Shown: positions 1-9,421 of the stretch, piece by piece
How the letters are laid out: each line of letters starts with the position of its first letter
Numbering within the stretch: position 1 is the first letter of the stretch
Source: DASRDU01 sp046331565
Lineage (GTDB): Bacteria; Acidobacteriota; Blastocatellia; RBC074
DNA: 64,000 nucleotides
Assembly: GCA_046331565.1 (NCBI GenBank)
Contig: JAXLQP010000010.1
Span: forward strand, 62,001 to 126,000
Direction of reading: 5' to 3'
The notes under the pieces: generated by a model
Database searches by the model: none
What the model saw: the letters and a program-made list of their open reading frames with translations, nothing else
What the model was told of the DNA's origin: nothing
Program-made: the position numbers and the translations under genes

Positions 1-18
1 GGAAAAAAACCTCTATTT

Positions 19-1073
19 GTTGGAGTGCTTATCGAACCTGTGAGGAACTGAAACCATCGGAAATGACTCCGGTTTGAAGCCGGGCGGTAAGTTGGAGTGC
101 TTATCGAACCTGTGAGGAACTGAAACACTCTATACCAACGAGGCCACGGGCCAGACCGAATGGCGTTGGAGTGCTTATCGAACCTGTGAGGAACTGAAAC
201 TGTCGACCCGTTGTAGAGCATCAGCTTGCCGGTGGTGGGTTGGAGTGCTTATCGAACCTGTGAGGAACTGAAACCAGTGGCAGCAGCCGGTTAAAACCAC
301 CGGCACACCCGGTTGGAGTGCTTATCGAACCTGTGAGGAACTGAAACTCGCACGTGCCCGAGCAAAAAAAAAAAATTTCTTGGGTTGGAGTGCTTATCGA
401 ACCTGTGAGGAACTGAAACCTGTGGTCAATGTGCAGGCTCCAGCACCTGCACAAAGTTGGAGTGCTTATCGAACCTGTGAGGAACTGAAACCAGTCCTGC
501 CGGGTACGGCGGGCGGCAAGGTGACCGTGTTGGAGTGCTTATCGAACCTGTGAGGAACTGAAACTTTATTGACCGCGGCCAGAATCAAGGCCGCGGTCCT
601 TGTTGGAGTGCTTATCGAACCTGTGAGGAACTGAAACCTGTTATACCGCCGTATTTCCAATTCAGGCCGTACAGTTGGAGTGCTTATCGAACCTGTGAGG
701 AACTGAAACGGAATCCTTCTACCTTCCGTACATACATTACCGCGATTGTTGGAGTGCTTATCGAACCTGTGAGGAACTGAAACAAATTCTCCTTGGACTC
801 ATTTCTACCTCTTTGTAGTGTTGGAGTGCTTATCGAACCTGTGAGGAACTGAAACGGGAAGCGGATGCTGAACGGACTCCATGCGGTATGAGTTGGAGTG
901 CTTATCGAACCTGTGAGGAACTGAAACTTCTGGGGCACACCATGGGGCACACCAAAATAAAAGTGTTGGAGTGCTTATCGAACCTGTGAGGAACTGAAAC
1001 CAACGACCAAAGGTATCCGGCGAATGAACGCAAAGGAGTTGGAGTGCTTATCGAACCCGTGAGGAACTGAAAC
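19..1073 (+). CRISPR. CRISPR array, 15 repeats of 36 bp, 14 spacers
   Basis: Repeats of 36 bp start at 19, 91, 165, 239, 312, 384, 456, 529, 602, 674, 748, 820, 892, 965 and 1038. Each begins GTTGGAGTGC and ends GGAACTGAAAC. Spacers are 36-38 bp. Only the last repeat (1038-1073) differs, with CCCGTG for CCTGTG, which marks the right side as the trailer end and puts the leader off the left edge. The 3' end GAAAC is typical of type I and type III repeats, giving a predicted crRNA tag ACTGAAAC. The repeat has almost no internal palindrome, as for Cas6 enzymes acting on unstructured RNA. The same repeat recurs at 42718-42818 just before cas6. No adaptation or effector cas genes are in the window, so the subtype is undecided. 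Confidence 0.98.
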
Positions 1074-1079
1074 TTGCGC

Positions 1080-2335
1080 CGTCGCCGTTAGGGATTGGCA
1101 CAGACAGTTAGTTTCAGGTACATCAATTTGTGACGAGCAAATTGTGAAGCCGAACTCAACTGTCTATGCCGGGAAAAACGGTACTTGAAATTCCGCCTGA
1201 GCAACAGGCCGCGATGCTGCGCGAACTGCGGCGCTGGCGTGATGGGCTGCTGCTGAATCTGCATATCCTCCTGCTCTGCGCTGCCGGAAAGACACCGCAG
1301 GAGATTGCCTCCTTCCTGCTGTGCTCGCGCTCGAGTGTCTACCGCGCCGTCGCCGCTTATCACGCCGGGAAGTTTGACCGCCTCTGGTCAGCGCCGGAGG
1401 TCGCGGCGCCAGCGCCGCACGCCCCGCTCAGTCGCTTCCAGCGGCTGGTGCGCTCGCTCATTGAACAAGCGCCGCGCCTCTCGGGCTGGTGTCGGACGCG
1501 CTGGAGTTGCACGGCGCTGGCCCTGACAATCCGGGCGCGCACAGGCGTGGCGTGGTCGCGCGAATCCGTGCGGCGGGAACTCCACGCCGCCGACTACGAG
1601 TGGAAGCGGGCGAAGTTGTGCGCCCGTGATGATGACCCGGAGAGAGCGCGCAAACTGGCGCGCATCCGCCGCACGCTTGAGCAGTTGCGCCGGGATGAGG
1701 CCCTCTTCTGGTGCGATGAACTGGATCTGCACCTGCTGCCGAAAGTCGGCCATCAGTGGATGCAGCAGGGCACGCAGGTCGCAGTGATGACGCCGGGCGT
1801 CAACCGGAAGCAGTTCCTCGCCGGAGCGCTCAATTCCCGGACAGGAGAACTGCACTACGTCATCGGCCTGCGGAAAACCAGCGCCCTGTTCGGGCAGTTG
1901 CTCGCGCTGCTTAACGAGCGATGCGGCCCGCCGATCCGACGGATTTATCTGGTCGTGGACAACTACGGCATTCACAAGGCGAAAGCCGTGCAGGAATGGC
2001 TGGCCCGGCATCCGCGCTTTGAACTGCTCTCCCCTGCCGGTTTATTGCCCGGCAGCGAACCCGATTGAACGCGTCTTCGGCGATGTCCACGACAAGGTGA
2101 CGCGCAACCACACCCGCAAGCAGTTGCGCTGGCTGGTGCGGGATGTCAAAGAGCATCTCCGCAGGAATGGCTCGTGGCCCTGTAAGTTGCCAGGTATCTA
2201 TTATGAAGAAGCCGTGACGAGCGCACTGACCGAACTATCAAAGCCATCTATAGACAGGCTGGCTGCCTGAGTGTATCAATCTTGCGGGAACGATTTAGAG
2301 GCAATTCTGGCTTATCGCAGGTTTCAGTAGGCGCT
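1080..2335 (+). mobile_element. IS630-like insertion element, ends not resolved
   Basis: The stretch directly after the terminal CRISPR repeat is occupied by an IS630-type transposase and its flanks. I could not identify convincing terminal inverted repeats or the TA target duplication, so the limits are approximate. A small hairpin with 7-bp arms (CAATTTG at 1124-1130, CAAATTG at 1138-1144) precedes the transposase. The element sits at the left junction between the array and the accessory region. Confidence 0.55.
1166..2270 (+). CDS. IS630 family transposase, in two frames
   Basis: The first frame (1166-2068) has an N-terminal helix-turn-helix region and two catalytic blocks, CDELDLHLLP and LVVDNYGIH, which would hold the two Asp residues of the DDE triad. 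The third block, YCPAANPIERVFGD with the Glu, lies in the next frame (2019-2270). The frames join near 2028-2034 at a run of four C. Removing one C restores the expected LLPLPVYCP sequence. This is either a +1 programmed frameshift or an inactivating one-base insertion. The N-terminus is inferred from the ATG at 1166. It is the only gene of the element. Confidence 0.8.
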
Positions 2336-2375
2336 GGGAGAAGCGAGCGACGACCAGCCGTCCGCTCACGTCGGG

Positions 2376-3140
2376 CTAACCCCAGAGCAGTTGGCGCAGC
2401 TTCTTCGATTGGCGCTCACTGACCTGGATTTCCGTGGCCGCGCGATCATTCATAATCAGCAGGTAGGTGCTTTTGGCGAAGGGCGCAATTTCTTTGACTC
2501 TTTGCAGGTTGACGAGCGCCGCGCGGTGCGCGCGAAAGAACGGCGGCCTGGGCAGGCGCGCTTCCAACTCGTTGAGTTGATAATCCGTCCAATAGCTCTC
2601 GGCTTCGGTTTGTACCTTGAGCAAACCGTCCTCCATATGCAAGCAGACAATTTGCTCCAGCCCCAGTAGCACGAAACGATCTCGCTTGCGCGCGATGATC
2701 TGCTGCAACGGCGTCGCCGCTTGCCACGCCACGGCGCGTATCCGGTCGCGTTCGTGGTTGGCCTGCGACTCGCTCAGGCACAGTTTATAAGCGCGTTCCA
2801 GCGTCTGGCTGAGGCGCTGGCGATTGACCGGTTTGAGCAGATAGCCCAGGGCGTTCGCTTCAAAAGCCGCCAGGGCATATTCGTCATAGGCAGTGACGAA
2901 GATGACGAGCGGCAGCCGCGTCTGCGCGGGGATCGCTTGCAGCACTGCAAACCCATTCAGCCCCGGCATCTGCACATCGAGCAGGAGCAGGTCGGGCCGC
3001 TCCTGCGCAATCAGGTTGATGGTTGCCAGCCCATCGCCCGCCTCGGCGATGATCTCCACTTCGGGATGCGCGCTGAGCAGTTTCCGCAGCCGCGACCGGG
3101 CGGAGGCTTCATCATCGCTGATCAAAGTTTTGAGTTTCAT
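2376..3140 (-). CDS. LytTR family response regulator
   Basis: Cytoplasmic DNA-binding response regulator of 254 residues. The N-terminal receiver domain (about 1-120) shows the acidic pair in ISDDE, the phospho-acceptor Asp in LLLLDVQMPG, the TAYD segment and the conserved Lys in LLKPV. The C-terminal LytTR domain (about 150-250) contains FFRAHRAALVNL. The ATG at 3140 is chosen because the protein then starts MKLKTLISDDE as in the family; a longer reading to 3215 lies inside the kinase gene. The start overlaps the 3' end of the upstream kinase by 29 bp, so the two are co-transcribed and probably translationally coupled. The target promoters are unknown. Confidence 0.93.
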   Translation of the reverse strand: MKLKTLISDDEASARSRLRKLLSAHPEVEIIAEAGDGLATINLIAQERPDLLLLDVQMPGLNGFAVLQAIPAQTRLPLVIFVTAYDEYALAAFEANALGYLLKPVNRQRLSQTLERAYKLCLSESQANHERDRIRAVAWQAATPLQQIIARKRDRFVLLGLEQIVCLHMEDGLLKVQTEAESYWTDYQLNELEARLPRPPFFRAHRAALVNLQRVKEIAPFAKSTYLLIMNDRAATEIQVSERQSKKLRQLLWG

Positions 3141-4554
3141 CTTTGGGTATCGAAATGCTGATTTGCGTCCCCGCTCCTGGGGCGCTGCAAATGTCCAGGC
3201 TGGCGCGCGCGCCATAAAGTATCTGCAAACGCTCCGTCACGTTTTTCAGGCCGATGCCGCCACCTGTGCCTCCTGAACTTTGACAGCAGGCAGATGTTGG
3301 CTTGTCGGGCTGACGCCAACCCAGGCCGTCGTCTTCGACCAGCAGTCGCAGGCGCGCCCCTTCATCAATGGCTCGCAGGCGCAGCCAGCCGCCCGTCAGC
3401 CTGGGCGCCAGTCCATGCTTGATGGCATTTTCAGCCAGCGGTTGTAACAGCAGCGGTGGAATGAGCAACGCGGCGGCTGGCGGATCAACGGTGATTTCAA
3501 CCTGCAACCGCGTGCCAAAACGCGCTTGTTCGATTTCCAGATACGTGCGCAGAAAATCAAACTCCTCGCGCACCGCGATCAAAGCGCCTTCCGTGCGCGC
3601 CAGGACATAGCGGAAGACTTCGGCCAGCCGTTCCGTCATCGCCTCGGCCTGCTCCGGCTCCGAGCCGATCAGGTCGGCAATCGTATTGAGCGTGTTGAAG
3701 AGAAAGTGTGGATTGACCTGTGCGCGCAGCGCCTTCAATTCTGCTTCCGTCAGCAATTGCTGCCAGCGCGCTTCGCGCAGTTGCTGTGCCTGTCGTTCGC
3801 GCTCAAAGCGCAAGGCTTCAAGTTTGCGTCCGACGCGCTCGGCCAGCGTCGTCAGAAAGGCGAGTTCGTCACTGAGCAATCTACGGCCTCGCTCGCCCGG
3901 AGCAATGGTCAGCAGGCGCGTTACGCCGTCGCGTTCCCGAATGGGGAGTAGCGTGGTCACCTCCGGCGCGCTTGGGGAATTGCGCGCGACATGACCAGTG
4001 GGCAGCGTGATGATTTCGTCTGCTGGCTCGAACGTAACGCCGAGCGCCTGCCACTCTGCGCGCGCCAGCACGCGCACCTCCGCCGCATCCAGCGCCGCCC
4101 GGATGCATTGCGCCGTTTGGGCAAACAACTGTGCTTCCTCGGTGACCGCTTCGAGCTGGCGCGCGAAGCGGTTCGCCAGGTGCCGATAATCAGGCCGCTG
4201 GAAGAGCCAGCGGTCAGCAGCGCGATTGAGCGCGCGCACGCAGAGCGGGAAAACCAAAAGCAACGCACACCAGAGAATGATCGCGGCCAGCCACGCGGCG
4301 GCTTCAGCATGGGGGGCGCGGCTGCGTATGACGCGCGCCACTGGCGCGACGATGAGTGTGGCGTGGAGCACAGTCAGTAGCACAGCGGCCAGCAGCGTCA
4401 GGCTGCGCTTGACGAAAACATCGGCAAAGCGGAACTGCGAGAAGAACGCGAAGCTGGCAATGACCACGGGAATCGTGATTTGCTGCGTCAAAGTCTCGAT
4501 CACCTCGACAGCCACGGGGCTGAGCGCCAGGTGGAGGCTCAGCAGCAGTCCCAA
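3112..4554 (-). CDS. LytS-like sensor histidine kinase, 5'-truncated
   Basis: Membrane sensor kinase partner of the LytTR regulator. Visible parts are two or three membrane segments near the N-terminus, a GAF-like middle region, a His_kinase motif with the phospho-acceptor His in AQVNPHFLFNTLN, and an ATPase domain with LLLQPLAENAIKHG and GGGIGLKNV. The only available start is a TTG at 4554 without a clear ribosome site. The reading frame stays open upstream into the M28 peptidase fragment, so the real N-terminal membrane segments are missing. A deletion has fused it to the peptidase gene. Expression would depend on read-through or coupling from that fragment. Confidence 0.82.
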   Translation of the reverse strand: MGLLLSLHLALSPVAVEVIETLTQQITIPVVIASFAFFSQFRFADVFVKRSLTLLAAVLLTVLHATLIVAPVARVIRSRAPHAEAAAWLAAIILWCALLLVFPLCVRALNRAADRWLFQRPDYRHLANRFARQLEAVTEEAQLFAQTAQCIRAALDAAEVRVLARAEWQALGVTFEPADEIITLPTGHVARNSPSAPEVTTLLPIRERDGVTRLLTIAPGERGRRLLSDELAFLTTLAERVGRKLEALRFERERQAQQLREARWQQLLTEAELKALRAQVNPHFLFNTLNTIADLIGSEPEQAEAMTERLAEVFRYVLARTEGALIAVREEFDFLRTYLEIEQARFGTRLQVEITVDPPAAALLIPPLLLQPLAENAIKHGLAPRLTGGWLRLRAIDEGARLRLLVEDDGLGWRQPDKPTSACCQSSGGTGGGIGLKNVTERLQILYGARASLDICSAPGAGTQISISIPKDETQNFDQR

Positions 4555-5018
4555 CGCCAGGCCTGCCCGGTGCGTCCCTGCCCATCGTAATGCGCTCCGA
4601 TAACGATGATTTCATCTTTCAGTGTCGGGTCTGAGCCAGCTAAAAAGCCTACCACATTCCGCGAAGCCAGCGTCTCCCAGGCCCTGGCCGGATGACAGGG
4701 TTGAAATTGAAATTCCTGAAAATAACTGCGGCGCGTTCCGCTCGCATCGCCCATGGGTTGCAAACCGATTTTTTTGAATTCGGCGGCAATATATGCGGCG
4801 GCTTTCTGTTCGCCTTTGTAACCCGCGCCCCGCCCTTCCAGGCTGTCATCTGATAATTTGACGATATGAGGTTTGACTCGTTCAGCAGTGATGAAATGAG
4901 CCGCCTCCGCAGCATTTCGTTGGGCGAAAAGTTTTTGCGGGACAAGCAGCAAACCAACGGCGCAGAAGACGCAGAGCAGTGACTCAAGCACAAAGGTCAT
5001 CTGAAATCTTTTCATCAT
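4539..5018 (-). pseudogene. M28 family metallopeptidase, N-terminal fragment
   Basis: Starts MMKRFQMTF with a hydrophobic signal peptide and follows the M28 aminopeptidase pattern through VGFLAGSDPTLKDE and the first metal-ligand motif GAHYDGQG. It then breaks off within about ten residues and runs out of frame into the kinase gene. The family is usually 400-550 residues; this piece has about 160 and lacks the other zinc ligands, so it should be inactive. The start at 5018 is supported by CAGGAG seven bases upstream of ATGATG. It may still supply the promoter for the downstream two-component pair. Confidence 0.8.
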
Positions 5019-5446
5019 CAGGCACTCCTGCAGAAATTCTACCGCGAGGCGGGAAAACACAATGGCGTCAAGCCGTCTTACATTCTGGCTCCAACTCGGG
5101 TTCAACCTGTCGGAAGTTTATTGAATTTAGGGCTGGCGGCGAATGACTTTCTGGCAGGCGCGTAAAAAGAGCCGATGAATGCGGTTTTTTGTGCCTTCAT
5201 TGCAGGCGGCATCATTTACCCGCCAGGAATCTCCCGCGTTTGTACAAACTGTCATAAGCTCTGCCAGCAACGCACTTCCTGCCCGTTTTTGGGAATGAGC
5301 AGTCCCGCAAGTGGACAAACCTGCTCCTCAATGCGCTCACCTGCCTGCGGATAACCTGATTGATTCCGTCCGCGCAGCTTCATTACTGCCTGGCACTCCG
5401 CTTGCCAATTCAACTCAGATCAACTGACAGGAGGCTGAGGAAAATC
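5019..5446. other. Intergenic region between divergent units
   Basis: Separates the leftward peptidase/kinase unit from the rightward ADOP unit. A 63-codon open frame at 5127-5318 on the minus strand has no recognisable motif and no convincing ribosome site; I do not call it a gene. Promoters for both directions should lie here, but I could not identify convincing -35/-10 pairs. Confidence 0.4.
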
Positions 5447-7888
5447 ATGAACACCATCTGGCAAGACCTGCGCTATGGCGCGCGAATGTTACGCAAACAA
5501 CCCGGCTTCACGTTGATCGCCGTGTTGACCCTGGCGTTGGGCATCGGCGCGGTGGCGGCGATTTTCAGCGTAGTCAATGCGGTGTTGTTACGCCCGCTGC
5601 CTTTCGCGCAAGCGGAGCGGCTGGCGCTGGTCAAAGAGAGTTTGCCGAAGCTGGGGCTGGCGCAGCTTTCCGCCGCGCCCGCCGAGTATCTGGATTATCG
5701 CGCGGGCAATGAAGTCTTTACCGAACTCGCGGCCTTCACCGACCGCAGCCTCAACCTGACCGGACAGGGCGAGCCGCAGCGTGTGCAAGCCGCACGCGTT
5801 TCGGCCAGTCTCTTTCCACTGCTCGGTGTCGAACCGGTGCGGGGCCGCATCTTCAGGTCTGAAGAAGATCAGCCTGGCAACGACGATGTCGTCATTCTCA
5901 GTCACGGCCTCTGGCAGCGCCATTTCAACGCCGACCCAGCCATCCTCGGCAAGACGGTCAGGCTGGATGACCGGCCTTACACCATCGTCGGCGTGATGCC
6001 GCCGCGCTTTCAGTTTCCCTGCCGCTGGACTTCGTTCGCCGAGGAGACGGAGTTATGGATTCCGCTGGCGCTCAGCGAACGGGAGCGGCAAACGCGCGCC
6101 AGCGATTTTCAGTACGGTGTGCTTGGTCGCTTGAAGCCTGGCGTCTCACTCGCGCAGGCGCAGGCCAATATCTCGGCGGTCGCCGCGCGCTTTCAGCAAC
6201 AACACCCGGACATTTATCAAGGCGACGTGCAGATTATCGCGACGGTCGTGGGCCTGGCCGAAGATGCGGTGCAGGCGGTGCGCCCGTTCCTGCTGTTGCT
6301 CGCGGGCGCGGTGGCGCTGGTGCTGCTGATCGCCTGCGCGAACGTGGCGAACCTGCTCCTGGCGCGCGCCGCGACGCGCCAGCGTGAAATGGCCGTGCGC
6401 AGCGCGTTGGGCGCGGGTCTTGGGCGACTGGCGCGGCAGTTATTGACCGAAGGCCTGCTGCTGGCCGCGTTGGGCGTCGGCGTCGGGTTGCTGCTGGCGG
6501 TCTGGCTGGTGGAAATGATCGTCAGGTTTGGGCTGCGCAATGTGCCGCGCCTGGCGGAAGCCGACCTCGATCCGGCGACGCTCGGTTTCACGCTGCTCGT
6601 TGCCTTGCTCACCGGCGTGTTGTTCAGCCTCGCGCCCGCGTGGCAGGCCGCGCGGCTCAATTTGAATGAGACGCTGAAAGAAGCAGGCGCCCGCGCGGGG
6701 CAGGGGCGCGCCGGCGGACGGTTGCGCCGGGCGCTGGTGATAGTGGAAACCGCCGCCGCGCTGGCCCTGCTGCTGGGCGCGGGGCTGCTCATCAACAGCT
6801 TTGTCCGCTTGCTGCGCGTGCCGCCGGGCTTCAACCCTGACGGGGTCGTGGTCGCGCAGACTGCGCTGACGCCGGCGCGCGATATGAACATCGAACAAAG
6901 CAAGGCAATGCGGAAACGCACCCTCGAAGCCTTGCGCGCGCTGCCCGGCGTCGAAGCGGCTGGTGTGACCACCAACCTGCCGCTCGTCGGCAACCGCAAC
7001 ATCGGCTTCGCGCTTGAAGGCGACAAACCAGGCATAGTCAACATCGCTTACAACGCCTGGGTCAGCAACGATTATTTCCGCGCGTTGGGGATTCCGTTGT
7101 TGCAAGGCCGCGTCTTCAGCGACGCCGACCGCGAAAGCACGCCGCCGGTCGTGGTCGTCAATGAAACGCTGGCGCGCCGCTACTGGCCCAAGGGCGAAGC
7201 CCTCGGCAAGCGGCTCAAGTGGGGCGGTTGGGGCCAGGACGAATGGCTGACGATTGTCGGCGTCGTGGCCGATGTCAAAGTCTCGGCGCTGGAAGCGGAG
7301 ACGCTGCCGGCGATTTACATGCCGATCTTTCAAATTCCGCGTTCTCGTTCGAGCGTCATCTATGTGGTACGCACGGCAGGCGACGCGGCGAGTCTGCTCC
7401 CCACGCTGCGCCGCGCGCTCAGCGCGATTGATGCGGAACTGCCGGTCTATAACCTGCGCACCATGAATCAGGTCTTGGCGGAGTCGGTGGCGCAACGCCG
7501 GTTCACATTGCTGATGCTGGCGGGCTTTGCCGCCGTGGCCTTGTTGCTGGCGGCCAGCGGATTGTACGGCGTGATGTCCTATGCCGTGACCGAGCGCACA
7601 CGCGAACTCGGCATCCGCCTGGCGCTCGGCGCACAGACGGCGGACGTGCTGAAACTCGTGCTTGGAGAAGGCATGAAACTGACGGCGCTGGGCATGGCGC
7701 TGGGGCTGGCGGCGGCGTTCGCGCTGACGCGGCTGATGACGAACCTGCTCTTTGGCGTGCGCGCGACCGATCCGCTGACGTTTGCAGGTGTTGCACTGCT
7801 GTTGATGTTCGTGGCGCTGGCGGCCTGCTGGCTTCCGGCGCGGCGGGCGACGAAGGTTGATCCGCTGATTGCGCTCAAGTGTGAGTAA
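5447..7888 (+). CDS. ADOP family permease 1
   Basis: Member of the acidobacterial duplicated orphan permease family (MacB/FtsX-like), 813 residues. It has the family N-terminal signature MNTIWQDLRYGARML, a first membrane segment (about residues 20-43), a MacB-type periplasmic domain, and an FtsX bundle with LLIACANVANLLLARA. A second periplasmic domain and second FtsX bundle follow, ending RRATKVDPLIALKCE. Such permeases normally work with an ABC ATPase, but no Walker-motif gene is nearby, as is typical of the family; the substrate is unknown. The ATG at 5447 is chosen because it gives the conserved N-terminus and has GAGG/AGGA upstream. First of six full copies in the window. Confidence 0.93.
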   Translation: MNTIWQDLRYGARMLRKQPGFTLIAVLTLALGIGAVAAIFSVVNAVLLRPLPFAQAERLALVKESLPKLGLAQLSAAPAEYLDYRAGNEVFTELAAFTDRSLNLTGQGEPQRVQAARVSASLFPLLGVEPVRGRIFRSEEDQPGNDDVVILSHGLWQRHFNADPAILGKTVRLDDRPYTIVGVMPPRFQFPCRWTSFAEETELWIPLALSERERQTRASDFQYGVLGRLKPGVSLAQAQANISAVAARFQQQHPDIYQGDVQIIATVVGLAEDAVQAVRPFLLLLAGAVALVLLIACANVANLLLARAATRQREMAVRSALGAGLGRLARQLLTEGLLLAALGVGVGLLLAVWLVEMIVRFGLRNVPRLAEADLDPATLGFTLLVALLTGVLFSLAPAWQAARLNLNETLKEAGARAGQGRAGGRLRRALVIVETAAALALLLGAGLLINSFVRLLRVPPGFNPDGVVVAQTALTPARDMNIEQSKAMRKRTLEALRALPGVEAAGVTTNLPLVGNRNIGFALEGDKPGIVNIAYNAWVSNDYFRALGIPLLQGRVFSDADRESTPPVVVVNETLARRYWPKGEALGKRLKWGGWGQDEWLTIVGVVADVKVSALEAETLPAIYMPIFQIPRSRSSVIYVVRTAGDAASLLPTLRRALSAIDAELPVYNLRTMNQVLAESVAQRRFTLLMLAGFAAVALLLAASGLYGVMSYAVTERTRELGIRLALGAQTADVLKLVLGEGMKLTALGMALGLAAAFALTRLMTNLLFGVRATDPLTFAGVALLLMFVALAACWLPARRATKVDPLIALKCE

Positions 7889-7992
7889 GGCCGCCTCAGG
7901 GCACAAGTCTTCTGATCGGAAAGTGATCTTCCGATTGTCAACCATCTGCCGCCGTCGGTTCCGGCTGCGGCACAACCTGGAGGAGCTTAGTC

Positions 7993-8469
7993 ATGAAAAG
8001 ATGGTTCGTAGGGATGCTTTGTTTGTCAGTCGTTCTGGCGTTGGGCGCGGCGCAATCGCCCACCGCGTCATCGCAGGCCAGTGACCGGGAAGCCGTGCGT
8101 CAGGCGGTACTCAATTATGTCGAAGGCGTTTACAACGTCGAGCCTGCACGCATTGAGCGCAGCGTCCATCCGAAACTGGCGAAGACAGGGTTTTATCGTC
8201 CACCCGCCGCAGACACCTATCGTCCGGCTGAGGCCATGACGTTCGAGCAGTTGCTGCAAGTCGCCCGTACCTGGAACAAGGATGGCAAGCTGCGCAAGGA
8301 TGCGCCCAGGGAAATCACCCTCTTTGAAGTGCAGGATCAAACCGCCTCGGCCAAACTGGTGGCCGAATGGGGCACGGATTATTTTCATCTGGCGAAGTTC
8401 GACGGCAAATGGATGATCGTCAACGTCCTCTGGCAAAGTCCGCCCAAACCGGCTGCCACTAAACAGTAA
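7993..8469 (+). CDS. Secreted NTF2-like (lumazine-binding type) protein
   Basis: 158 residues with a signal peptide (MKRWFVGMLCLSVVLALGAA). The body matches the putative lumazine-binding/NTF2-like fold: DREAVRQAVLNYVEGVY, then RSVHPKLAK, and a C-terminal segment FHLAKFDGKWMIVNVLW. The fold forms a cone-shaped pocket; no catalytic set can be assigned from sequence. A ribosome site GGAGG lies upstream of the ATG at 7993. It sits 105 bp after ADOP 1 and 13 bp before the beta-lactamase gene, so it probably shares their transcript. Function unknown. Confidence 0.8.
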   Translation: MKRWFVGMLCLSVVLALGAAQSPTASSQASDREAVRQAVLNYVEGVYNVEPARIERSVHPKLAKTGFYRPPAADTYRPAEAMTFEQLLQVARTWNKDGKLRKDAPREITLFEVQDQTASAKLVAEWGTDYFHLAKFDGKWMIVNVLWQSPPKPAATKQ

Positions 8470-8482
8470 GGGAGATGCACGT

Positions 8483-9394
8483 ATGCAAACACTCCGGCAA
8501 GACCTGCGCTACGGCGCGCGCAGGTTGATTCAGATGTCAGGCAGCAAACGCACAACTCGACCATTGGCCGTTCTGCTGCTGGCCGCGTTGCTCAGTCTCA
8601 GTATTTGTCCGGCGGTCACGCCAGTCGGTGCGCAGGATGTGAGCCGCTTTTTCAAAGAGACCGAAGGCGCGTTTGTGCTCTACGATCTGAAGAATGATCG
8701 CTACGTGCGTTACAACGAAGCGCGTTGCCGCCAGCGATTCAGCCCCTTCTCGACCTTCAAGATTCCCAACTCGCTCATCGGCCTTGACACCAAAGTCATC
8801 ACGGACGCCGAGTACCGTATGCGCTGGGAGCCGCGCAAATATCCGGAATCCACCGAGTGGGCTGAGCCGCCCTTCGTGCATTGGAAACAGGATCAGACGC
8901 TGCGCTCGGCCATCAGGTATTCCGTCGTCTGGTATTACCGCGAACTGGCAAAGCGGGTCGGCGCGGCGCGCATGAAAAAATATGTCGCCGCGTTTGCCTA
9001 CGGCAATCAGGACATCTCCGGCGGCCTCGCCAGCCCGCAGTTGTTTCAAGCCTTCTGGATTCGCAGCAGCCTGCAAATTTCCGCCGACGAGCAGGTCGAA
9101 TTTCTGAAGAAGTTTTACGCGGGCCAACTGCCGGTGACGGCGCGTGCGACGGCCATTGTCAAAGACATCCTCGTGCTGGAAAAGACGCCGACTTACACGT
9201 TGAGCGGCAAGACCGGCGGCGGTTCGCTGCCAAATGGCAAAGCGCTCGGCTGGTTCGTCGGTTATGTGGAAACGCAGGGCAACGTCTGTTTTTTTGCGAC
9301 CAACATCGAAGGCGCGAACTCCCTGGCGGTGCGTGATCGGCGCATCGAACTGACCCGGCAAATCCTGACGGATCTGGGCTGTCTTTCGCAATGA
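8483..9394 (+). CDS. Class D (OXA-like) beta-lactamase with ADOP leader tag
   Basis: All class D serine beta-lactamase motifs are present: STFK at residues 90-93 (nucleophile Ser90, carbamylatable Lys93), SVV at 147-149, YGN at 173-175 and KTG at 243-245. A signal peptide lies at about residues 25-45, so it acts in the periplasm. The first 17 residues (MQTLRQDLRYGARRLIQ) are not a lactamase sequence; they are the ADOP N-terminal signature, in frame. The native start is probably Met18 at 8534 (MSGSKRTTRPL). The ribosome site (GGGAG) is the one before the tag. Penicillin hydrolysis is predicted from the family; spectrum cannot be read from the sequence. Confidence 0.92.
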   Translation: MQTLRQDLRYGARRLIQMSGSKRTTRPLAVLLLAALLSLSICPAVTPVGAQDVSRFFKETEGAFVLYDLKNDRYVRYNEARCRQRFSPFSTFKIPNSLIGLDTKVITDAEYRMRWEPRKYPESTEWAEPPFVHWKQDQTLRSAIRYSVVWYYRELAKRVGAARMKKYVAAFAYGNQDISGGLASPQLFQAFWIRSSLQISADEQVEFLKKFYAGQLPVTARATAIVKDILVLEKTPTYTLSGKTGGGSLPNGKALGWFVGYVETQGNVCFFATNIEGANSLAVRDRRIELTRQILTDLGCLSQ

Positions 9395-9421
9395 AGGCGC
9401 AATGAAGGAAAGGACAAACCG

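Noticed and set aside
221..950. Minus-strand open frames with the repeated peptide FQFLTGSISTPT
   Set aside because: They are translations of the CRISPR repeat; period and extent match the array exactly.
5127..5318. 63-codon open frame upstream of ADOP 1
   Set aside because: No ribosome site, no motif, lies in a divergent promoter region.
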